Below, one piece after another: positions 22,615-32,700 of a stretch of DNA of 64,000 nucleotides. The position numbers and the translations under genes were made by a program. A model generated the notes under the pieces. It did not search any database, was not told the DNA's origin, and was given only the letters and a program-made list of their open reading frames with translations. This stretch comes from Halocafeteria seosinensis. Its lineage: Eukaryota; Sar; Bigyra; Bicosoecida. Where the stretch lies: positions 1 through 64,000 of the forward strand of contig LVLI01000241.1 of NCBI GenBank assembly GCA_001687465.1. The letters run 5' to 3'. Each line of letters opens with the position of its first letter. The first letter of the stretch is position 1.

Positions 22615-23777
22615 TCACTCCTGCTTGGAGCCAGTGGGCAACACCTGTTTCTTCCAGGAAGTCAACTGGTTTCGAAGGCCGTCCCAGCATCGCCTACAAT
22701 CAATCCTGTTACCAAAATCCATTGCCGTATCCGTAGGAGGAGTGTCTGTTCTGTAAGTTGATCGGAGGTAGTTGCGTATTTTCTGTCCTCCGCAGACCGA
22801 GGTATTGGTCATGGGGTCATAGATAGCTGGTATTTCCCCTCCTTTACCAAAGCGTTGCTCGAAGGTATCACGACCGTAAATACCGTTATCTACGACGTAC
22901 AGGCGGTATTGGAGCTCCAGTGTGCAAAGAGTTTCCTGAACTATTCTACATTCGTGGCTGCCTTCGTTACCATAGAACTCTAGTGGCTGCGAGAGTACTC
23001 CTGACGGAGTCATCTTGAAAGACATCCACCTGTTTGTGAGCAGGTAACACGTGCAAAAACATGAATTTCATTGCTAGCTGCTCATTTGCTGTTCACTCAC
23101 GGAAGCGGCCTGGTGGCGATAGCCATATACATCAAAATGTCATTGAAGACCGAATGGCTATGTCTCACGAACCACGGCTTGTCTACCTGATCGCCGTAGT
23201 ACTCGAACAAGTAGTTGATAATTGGTTTCCCATGGTACACAGTAGCTTCGTGATTGGGGTCCACCAGGAAAGGAATGACGTCCTTTCCTCTGCACGAGAT
23301 CATCAACATTCAATTAAATCATTCGTGTCATCTAGATTCTACTACGCACTTACCCTACTTGGCTCACGGTGTCTTTAAAGCGGCTGCTTCGAACAAGGCC
23401 ACTTTCAGTTTGGCTTGAATCGGGAGGACATGGGAAGAAGATAACGTTCAAGCCCAGGTAAGATATGCACTCTCTAACTTTGGAACATTCCGGGCAACCT
23501 CTGCACATAGAAAATCAAAGAAACAGAGCAGACGATTGCTGCCCTTTATCCTACTCACTTACGTGTATTCAAACATTTCCAGGGGCAATTTAGGTCGGTT
23601 CGCGTTCTCGACATTGGCTCCCACTTTTGACCCTGCATTCCATCGAACGAACTTACTCCATCGCGCTAAGAATTTGTCGACTGCCACATCTACTTTGAGC
23701 GCAGTGGCAATGCTGAAGATGATGCGCTCTACGAACAGAGCCCAAACAGTAAAAAACTTGCTGCGATGAATAGGCAT
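22615..23777 (-). CDS. Tandem GST-N / thioredoxin-fold protein
   Basis: Four exons: 23777..23563, 23500..23354, 23289..23101, 23029..22615, giving 321 residues. It holds two GST-N-like thioredoxin folds. The first has a dithiol site GCPECSKVRE, then DVIPFLVDPN and YHGKPIINYLFEYYG, the typical cis-proline and E/D-x-I-xx-YL pattern. The second begins PLEFYGNEGSHECRIVQE, keeps only the second cysteine of the site, and continues IPAIYDPMTNTSV and IRNYLRSTY. This arrangement matches plant and algal glutathione S-transferase family proteins with two N-terminal domains, often plastid-located in plants. The first 60 residues are basic and could be a transit peptide. The function is probably thiol redox; the substrate is unknown. 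The neighbouring FAN1 gene lies upstream on the same strand. Confidence 0.85.
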
Positions 23778-24140
23778 CTTCGATTCTGTAGTAGCCAATG
23801 ATTCAAACTATGCGTTCTGCCGCTATACACTGTTGTACCCCGTTTCTATACGCTTGTAGCCCGTATCAAATGGGGAGTTTAACGAAAAGTTCAAAAAAAG
23901 GTTCAAATTCAGAGGGAAAAAGTCATTCAAACCACTGAATTTTATGTCAGAATGCCATCTACGTGTAGAGAGGAGATTACAATTGTACTACAGCAAAAAT
24001 GCTGAGCTAATCTGGATGCGAATGTTACAAACCATCGTCGAAAGCATTAAAAAGGGTGGCATTGAAGGGTTCCTCATGCGTTAAGCACCCTTAACTTCAA
24101 CTTATTAAGGGGCCTATCAAAGTGAATAAAGTTACCAGGT
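23778..24140. other. Intergenic region between FAN1 and the thioredoxin-fold gene
   Basis: About 360 bp, AT-rich, containing no frame with family similarity. It should hold the 3' end of the FAN1 transcript and the promoter of the downstream minus-strand gene. Confidence 0.35.
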
Positions 24141-27136
24141 TTATTGAGAATGAACCCAGCATACTCCCACAACCGAGCTAGCTCCCGATTGATGTAATCG
24201 CTCAAACCAAGCGTGTTGCTGGGGCGAAGGACGATCCGTTGAAGCATCCTTGACTTCCACCATGTAAAAACAATACCGACGCCGCGAATTACCTGACGTC
24301 CACCCAAATCGTGAGTTCCCATCGTCAGAGCTATTCTCCTTTGGGACCGTAAAGGTACCAGGAACTGGATCTTCCAAACCCCTCCAGCTCCATTGGCGTA
24401 TTGCTTCGCGTTCCTGGTTATCACAGCCGTACATTGAACCGAAGATGGAAGGTGATACTCGTGTGCCAACCCCTTCGTGAACGTTGCCTTGGCAATCTCC
24501 TACCATGCCGAAAGAGCAGCAGCGACACATTGCTGGCTTCCATATGGTAATATCTGGCAGACCGATAGAACAATTGTAATAGTCTTTCGCAAATGATTTA
24601 AGAATGCAACACAAGGAATTTGTTCCCTGGAAAGCATCAGTCATTGTGTGTATCATCTCACACAAAATTGGAGCAGGATACTGGTCCCAGCGCACAAACT
24701 GAGCTAACTTTCCGTAGTTTCGGTAGTATTGCTTATGTAGTAAACAAGCGATTTCACAAGCACTCATTCCACGCAGACGATTGATCTTCTCTGTAATGTC
24801 CTCTATATTGAGGAATGCTGCCCCAGTAGGAAACTGTTGAAAACAATTGTGAAACAAGGACGTAGTACCGAAGATTTCCTCCCAACATAGTAGCGTAAAG
24901 AGCGTTCTCCATAGACTATTCTCAGAATGAAGTCCTCTCCATCCAAGTCGTCCTAACAACCGTGCATTGCAAAGCGTGAGGGCTGGAAACGGGGAAAAGG
25001 CAGTAGTACTCTGTTGCCGGTGGACAACGTTGCTCTTGAAGGTAACGTAGAACGCGCGAGCCGCACGGACGATCGCGCTTTCAGGGAAAATTGAGCAGCA
25101 ATCACGAGCACTCCCAGAGTTTTTCCCTTGAGACGTGTCGAGAGCCATTATTTCGTTAGGCTCCTTGACATGAAGGAACGTAGACAGGACAAACTCTTCT
25201 ACGTTTATCCGCGAATTATCCGGATCCACAAATCGGTCGCGATTTACATTCTCTTGTCGATCATGCTGCTTAACCGACTTGTTCAGTTTGTGTGTTCTTA
25301 AGTGTCCGACAAGATGGCCATACTGCACTGGTCGGAACGGAGAGCAGCCAGAACTTTCTCCCCTACCATGGTCATTCCCAAGATCTCGCCTATCCCGTTC
25401 AATCGCGTCTTGGAGCTGCTTGTATTTCTGTCTTAGAATTATTTCGTACGTCCCTCTTACCCAGCAGTCCTGTTGCAATGCTTGTTCGCAAATCCGAAGA
25501 GCCATAGGTTTCGATCGCGAGGCATCGCTTGTTGTTACCGCTAATCGGTACCACCACTGCCCTCTGTTAGGCCCACTACCAACTCCAGCTCCATAACTTG
25601 ACCGAACTGCATCGATAATCAACAATTCAAGAAATTCCTCGCTTAAAGTGTAAGGCTAAACCAAATGCTCGACGTACCACTAGTATTGAACGATGGATCT
25701 TGTTTTAACAAGAACTTATAGAGCTGTGTCGCAGAAATCAGAGAGCTGTTGTTGTTGCGTGCTCTCTCAAAATGAGATGCAAGAAGACTTATGCCCTTCA
25801 TGTATGTTACAATAGGATTCATAACCTGCTGCTCTGCTTCAAAGCTAGTGAGGTGCTTCTTAGTTGTAGGATGGTCTCGATCCAACGAGCAATATTGACG
25901 CCATTCCTTTATCACCCTCAGAACTCGAGGCTTCCATCTAACATCCGTGGCCAATGCTGGGTTGATTCTATTAGACGGGGAGCTAGATGGGCCAAAACCG
26001 TTTCTTTTATGTCCAGGAAGAAGGATCGCTTTACTAGAAATGTGCTTTATAGACGAGTCATCCCCACTCTCTAAGGCCGAGGCAAGAGATGCAAACCAGT
26101 GAGAAGCTTCCTTCTGGAACCGCGTCAAACGATGATGCTTAGAAAACAAACGAAGCATCATTTTATGCTGTAGTGGCAGCTTGCCCACAGAAGCGCGTTG
26201 TAAAATCAGCTTTTGGATGAAGTAGTAAGAACCGTCATCGTCGGTGTCCCCAGATAGAAGGAAAAATGCAACGTCCAAGCCCTCAACTGTACGTTCGCTA
26301 ATGGCACCATTTTCATCGAGAAAGCCATTGTAGGTCGAGCTTTCAGCTGATATAGGAGCAAAACGACATGGCATAACTTCTTCAGAAACCCGAAATTTCC
26401 GTTTCAAATATAGCATAGCGACGTATTGGCGCTGTTCCCTCTGCAAGGAAAGGTACTTTTTCAAATGTACCCGCAATTTCTTCGGCAGAGCGTCCGGGTA
26501 CCCTTGCGCCGCTCGTAGGCATCTAATAAGAACAGTAATGCATCCAGTTGCAGCTTTATCACATGCATTGACTATGATCTCTGCTAAACTTTGCAATTTT
26601 ACCGGGTGCATACCCCCTAGACAAGGATATAGTCCGACCTGCACAACCAACGTTTTCCATTCTTTCTCCTTGTGAGCCGACTGCAGTCTAGTCAGAGAAT
26701 TGCGTTCCCCGGCTGTTAGTCGAAGGCGGACCAAATCTGGGTGAGTATTCTCAAACTTGATCGCTTCCGGGAAAACGGTATGGAGCAATGTTGATGGAAC
26801 AAGTTGCGTCGCCACGGCGGTCGGCTTCCAGGTTGTGAATTCTCTGGGACTTAAGCATTTTGAATGGATTAATTTGGTCTGACATGATGGTTCCGTCTCC
26901 TGCTGCCGTTGATTGGACAGCAGCGAAGGGTCCTTCTCAAAGAGGGGAATGCTTTCTGAGCGAGTTGCAGAGTCCCCTTGAGCAAAATACGTTGCAGAGA
27001 GATAGTCTACCACGGCGTGACGTGCTACGGAGGTAGGCACACTGAATTTGATGTCCAGGCTACGTTGCACAGGCCAGCAAGGGGACAGAGGAGCCTCCAT
27101 TGTACGCGTGGGAGAAAGCCCATGCATGTGCCTCAT
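24141..27136 (-). CDS. FAN1: FAN1, Fanconi-associated structure-specific nuclease
   Basis: Two exons, 27136..25678 and 25606..24141, giving about 974 residues (human FAN1 is about 1,017). The central region has the family landmarks LYKFLLKQDPSF and GPNRGQWWYRLA (TPR/helical domain), with the intron falling between them. The C-terminal VRR-NUC domain has GLPDITIW (catalytic Asp) and VEVKDAS (catalytic Glu and Lys), ending WFERLHQSGASSVVGVCWV. Between PDITIW and EVK there is an insertion of about 85 residues, longer than usual; a retained intron was not evident since the frame stays open. I see no UBZ zinc finger at the N-terminus, so recruitment to ubiquitinated FANCD2 may differ. FAN1 cuts 5' flaps and unhooks interstrand crosslinks in the nucleus. 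The start is uncertain: ATG at 27136 or 27124. Confidence 0.88.
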
Positions 27137-28721
27137 CAATCAAGACTACCGCTTGGGATCATCAACTGGTGTTTGTGAAACTGTAAATGTGTGAAGCTCA
27201 TGTTGCCAAGTTAATACCATGATATGTATATTATTCAAAGGTTTATGTTCCGTCTTGATAAAAGCATCTCACTAATGTATGTTCCATGAGTGGTACCAGT
27301 GTACTGCTAGGTGTACAATTGCTCTCTTTCCGATTTGAATTCAAGCGCTGCAACCAGGATCAGGAAACCAAGCCATATGGTCCACATAATATAGTGCCAC
27401 ACACTACCCCGAAAGGTTACAGCGGAATGCGGAATACTACAAACACTCAGAAATCTATTCGCCATTTGAAGGTGGATAAGTGAAGAGAGATGGTGACACT
27501 TCCTCTGAGTTGTACAATTTTTACTGAGTTTCCATTTGAGTTTCGAAATTGTCATGTTTCTCGTTCGTAGTGTGTATTATTTATGGCCTACCGGCTAAGT
27601 GGGAATGTAGCGTTCGTTCTCCCGTTTAAGTCTCTTTCCCATGATGTCTCCACATCTCAACGTGGCTAGTCAGTGACTAATAATACTATCGCTTATCGAA
27701 ATTTTACCCAAGAAAAGCGCTATAGAGCAGCGTAATTCTGCAACTCTTTCATTTCTCTCCTGCCCACAAACTGTGCAAATCAGATGCCTACTTCAGTCTG
27801 CTTCCTCACATATGAACATACCCGGGGGAAAGTTCCAGTGCTGACGTCACAACCGACAACCTAGATTCCATTTGATACCGGACATTAAATCTTGCATCGG
27901 TTTGCAGTACGCGACACCCTTTACCTTGAGCCCAGTCGGTCCAGCGCAAGTACGATCCACGAGGGGGAATCCATACTCCGGATATGCCGTAGGCACGTGC
28001 GAGGCATTTTCTTCTCTTAGCGCCTTAGTTTCTGACGGCAGAGTGCTCTATCTCTCAGTTGCTTATTCAATGAAGTACGGTAATGAGCCCGTGATAAGAA
28101 CGCTATAGTCACTTTACCGGCTTAGCTGCAAGTTGCTCCTCTTCACGTCTACGAGTTTTGAAGGTCTCCCGTGGCCTCTGGCTTGCTGTACGTCTTCGCT
28201 TGCGATGCAATACACTTTACGAAAGCGTCATCCAAACACAATAGGGATCTTCAAACCACAACGAAGCAGAAAATTTGCCAGAAATACAGCAGCGTGTATT
28301 CATGGGATTTTCCCCGTTAACTGCTTAATGCTGCAGCATTGGGTTCCACTGGTTGGTTTCTATTGCCTGGAATGCCTGGCTGACGTCCATATCATCATGA
28401 ATGCAGAGGCCACAGTCGCCACCATCATCACTTTGCCAGCTCGGCTGCCACTCGGTCCTCCTCCCCGTCTCATTTTTTTTTTTCCCCGTGTACGCTTAAA
28501 GCAATACTCTTGTGGTATATCATAGACGCATGTGCACGCATTAATGAGCACCGTCAATCCACAGTGAATACTGCAGAATAATGGAATCACAGCGGATTGA
28601 TCCATATATCGAACAAGTAAGCTTTACGTATAATACACACAAACAAGGAGAAAAAGGTCTATTCATATCGTCCAATCTATCTTAAGGAAAAGAGAGAGAG
28701 AGAGAGAGAAAGCAAGCAATT
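27137..28721. other. Long intergenic region upstream of FAN1 and peroxiredoxin
   Basis: About 1.6 kb between two divergently transcribed genes, so it should include both promoters. Only short frames without recognisable similarity were seen. One minus-strand frame at 27307-27555 starts with ATG, encodes 82 residues and has a hydrophobic stretch (SVWHYIMWTIWLGFLILVAA) that could be a membrane span, but nothing else supports it. A poly-T run lies at about 28472-28482. Confidence 0.4.
28691..28708. repeat. (AG)9 dinucleotide microsatellite
   Basis: A perfect run of nine AG units ends 13 bp before the peroxiredoxin start codon, so it lies in its 5' leader or core promoter. Length variation here would be expected between strains. 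Confidence 0.95.
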
Positions 28722-29575
28722 ATGTTCACTTCGACACTTCTCAGACAAAGCGCTCGCTGCGCTACCGCTCATCGAGCTCTTCCCAGAGTGGCTCCAGCCG
28801 CCGCCTTCGGAGCTTCTACGCCCAATGTGGGCGCTGCTGTGCGGTGGATCAATACAGGGGACTCTGTCCTTGCTGGAGGAGGAGGAGGCGATTTGACCGT
28901 CAAAGTGGTGCGCAACGGAGAGGTGCAGGATGTCACGCTCGCGGATTTGTTTAAAGGCAAGAAGATTGCGCTTTTCGGTGTTCCAGGAGCTTTTACACCA
29001 TTGTACGTCAGAGGGTTCATTTGATTTGATGAGAATTCGTTGGCCGCCCTCGGTGGCATCCACCATACACGCGCACTCGCGGTGTGTTCTGATTGTTCCC
29101 GCAGGTGTACGGGGAACCATTTACCAGGATACGTCCAACACGCGGATTCCCTGAGAAGCAAGGGAGTGGATGAGGTCGTTTATCTAACTGTGAATGATCC
29201 TGCAGTGTCCACAGCGTGGGCAAACCACGTCGTAAGTTATCTTTGAGTTGATATTGGGCCATTTCAAACAGCGACGGATCGTTGCCTTGTTCAGAATGCC
29301 GGGGACAAAGTATCGGTAGCAGCCGACTGGAACGCAGCCTTGACGAAAAAACTAGAGCAAGAAATCGATTTGTCGGCTGCAGGCCTCGGGGAACGCTCTA
29401 AGAGGTCAGTTACTCAGACTTCCGTAGATCTACAATGGATTTGCATTGGACTTGTGCTGGTTCTCACAGGTTTGCCGCGATTGTCGAAGACGGAACGGTA
29501 AAACACATTTCCACAGAGGAAAACCCTGGCAAATTGGAGGTATCCTCCGCTGAAGCACTCCTGGAGCATCTTTGA
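28722..29575 (+). CDS. Type II (Prx5-like) peroxiredoxin, organellar
   Basis: Four exons: 28722-29002, 29105-29231, 29295-29404, 29470-29575, giving 207 residues. The first 45 residues are basic, Ala/Ser/Arg-rich and lack acids, typical of a mitochondrial or plastid transit peptide. The catalytic motif GVPGAFTPLCTGNHLPGY contains the peroxidatic Cys; its codon is split around intron 1. Family features YLTVNDPAVSTAW, ADWNAALTKKL, GLGERSKRFA and EVSSAEALLEHL follow. The usual second Cys of plant-type PrxII (in ILCVSVND) is replaced by Tyr in VVYLTVND, so this may act as a one-Cys enzyme needing glutaredoxin or thioredoxin. It reduces H2O2 and alkyl hydroperoxides. Confidence 0.93.
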
Positions 29576-29769
29576 GAATACCAGTTTGGAAATAGCACAA
29601 TGTATGCATTTAGAAATGAGATGGCAAAGAACCGCAGCCATGATCTGGAATACCTGTGTATTAATTCCAGTTACCGGTGGGTCACACTTTAACATTAGTG
29701 TGTTTTGTGTGGCATACAACAAAAACTGAACAAACAAAAATATATGCCATTGCGTAAAGCGTCAACGCA

Positions 29770-32700
29770 TCACTCATTACTTCCTCTATCCCCTCTTGCC
29801 TGGCTACTTCCCGAATCCTCGGGATGAACTCGCTGGAGTCTAGTTGAGCTTCGCCTCATGGGGTTGGTGAACGTCCGTACTGGTTCGTCAACAGGCTGAA
29901 CTCTGTGTGTCGTCGCACCGCGCTCATTTGTCCGACGGAAAAGCCGTGTAAACCAACCATATCGCTCTCTGCTAGATCCATTGGTATTATCAACTTGGAT
30001 TTCATCATCAAAACCTGTAAAATCTGCGGCGGTATTATCATCCTTGCATTCACCGGACTCTTGCCACTGGTGGTACAGTGGGTTCCTACAACGATTGTGC
30101 ATATCATCTCCCGCCGAGACACCTCTATCCGTTTTCGGAGTCTGAATGCCCTTCGCTGAAGTATGCATTCTTACATCAGGACCAAAGACGATATCGTTTC
30201 TTCCTGTACGTATGGACTTCTTAAATGACTCCCATAACTGTTGAACATCAGCTTTGCACATAGGACAAGACCGCCGCAGTCGTAGCCACTCAGTTATTGC
30301 ACTGAGTTCGAAGTGGTGGCCACAGGGTAGAATCTTGACAACATCACCTTCTTCATACTCCTGCAAAGTAATTGCACAGCACAAATCTTCCTCATTGCGA
30401 TCCTTCAATGGTGTTTGAGAAATCAGCGACTTGTCGAAGTAGAATGCGGGGAATTTCTTGACGACATCCTCTTGAGCTGCTTCTCCGCGCCTCTGGGCAC
30501 GGGCCTGTAATTCTGACAGCGTCGCATTTTCTTCATCCCATTCCTCCTCTTCGCTATCCTCGGGACGTTGCCTCCGAGACTTCAGAAAGACCTTATGGAT
30601 ACAACATCCAAAGCATAAGCAGCCGCAAAATCCTGCTACAATAACTGCGGCTAAGAAATACACATCAAGCTCACTTGGAAAACGACTAGTGAATGAGAAA
30701 TGCACTCCAGAACCACCTCCCGTGTCCCCCAGTAATACGATTCTGAGCATTCCGTTTTGAGTCGTGATTGGGGCATGCTGTCCCTTGGACTCGAAGCTCG
30801 ATGAATCTTCGAAGTTGATTGCGCTACCATAATAAACTGTAGGTTGACCCAGTTCTTCTCCCAATTCCTTCGGCCTATCTATCTCCTGCAAATCAGTATT
30901 CGGAGGAATCTGGGGATGTGGCGGACCAGGTTCCTCCAACAGCCAACTACCAATATATGAAACTTTGACATCCGCGGAAGATGTGGGCGAAGAAAACCGT
31001 TCAAACGTGGATAACTCCTTATCGGCGTCTGTAAGCACAAGCAACATATCCCCGGGACCCAAATCCAGGTTATGAATCCTCACTTCCAACTCTAGATTCT
31101 GACCAGTGTTTTCAGTGCTTTCCAGTACCGGCACGAATCGCCACTCACAGCGGGTCTTTCGGGGATATACTGTTGTAACTTCCTTCGCATCGCATTCACC
31201 CTCATTGTCGAAGTTTGCAGGGGGCAATCCGTCCAATTTCGACTCCTCCATGGTTCTCCAGCGCGATCGAAAATGCAAATAACCCCACAAAGGATGGGAT
31301 TCGTCCCGCATTTGGTTAGCAATAACCGAGCTCCCGCCAACACAACTCTTCCCGGCAGAGCCATAGCGAACGAAGCCTTCACTCGACGTTCTCTCCGTCA
31401 TCCTATCGCATCGCTGCTCCAAGCAATACTCAGCAGTAAGTCCAACTTCAGAGGAGCATCTTTGCTCATTATCACTGTTAAACAGCATGCATGAACCCTG
31501 AACACCACCACCACTTGAAGTAGCTTCATCGCACCAGCCACAACGCAAAGCCTGTGAGGAGTTGGTAGAATTAGTGTTACGCGTTGGATCGACACTGAGA
31601 CAGGATTTGCAGGTGCTTTGCTTTTCGCAGATTTCCGATGGTTTTAGCTCCCGGGTAGGGCATTTGCTGCTCTGATCGGGCGGCAGCCATTCGCTCTCAT
31701 CCGTGGGGTCAAAGAGCACTTCGTCCATAAACAGCGAGACTAGATCAATCATGCTCCACTTGTTTGGATACCGTGGGCTAGAGTTGTCCACCTTGTTCTC
31801 GGGGGGACAAATCCCTCCCAGAGGATCTCCACTGGAGCCGACGGTTGCGCCACAGAGACCTTTCGATTTACACCACCCGCACCGTCGAGCGCTACGTACA
31901 TTGATTTCCCCGCATTCGGTACAAGGGGATGGCAATGACTTGTCCACTTCGCAACTAGGCCAGAAGCTTGAACCATACAGATACCTACCGTCACAGTCAT
32001 CTGCATACATTTCAAAAGGGTCTCCCGGGGCACAGAACGAGATTTTCGAGCTCCGGCTGCACCATCCACAAGCCCTGTCACGCAAGCACCTCCCGGAAGA
32101 AAACATATCCGACGCTTTGCATCGGTCGATTGGACAGCTGTTCCGATCCCTAATCCATCCCGACGGGGTAACAAGCCCTCCAATCGGAGGACAAACGTCC
32201 CGTACGCGAGGATTGGTCGATTCTTTAGAATCAATTATATGCTCGCAGCGCTTCGTTGATATACAAAACGCACAGTCAGGACGTGACACACAACCGTTAC
32301 AACCATGATCTTCCTCCCCAATGCCCAGTTCGAAGCAGTCTGGATTACAAATCCTCTTCGCGTCATCAAATGCTTCCCGATGGAAGAAAACGTCGGCGCC
32401 ACCATTTGAATCACTTTCAATGTCTTGCGGCAAGTAATAGTTCCCACACTGGTCCCCCAGTACTGCGGGACCGTGTTTATAGCCCGGAACGCACGAAGCC
32501 GTGAGCGAACACCATCCACAATAGCTCCTTTGAATACAAGTCGTACATCGTCTGTACTCTGAGCAATTCGTTTGCGGAATACTCGAAGTAAAATTGGTAT
32601 TGAAACCTTCCAAAAATGTTATACCAAGACCTTGTAGGAGTTCGGGCTTGTTCACCGTAAACTCTTCGAACTTGTCGCCCAGGGCCTGGGCAGAAATGTC

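Noticed and set aside
28691-28708. (AG)9 run as a CRISPR or satellite array
   Set aside because: A simple dinucleotide microsatellite only; no spacers or longer unit.
31749-32234. Minus- and plus-strand frames of 100-200 codons within the giant exon
   Set aside because: They overlap the conserved Cys-rich coding frame and lack features of their own.
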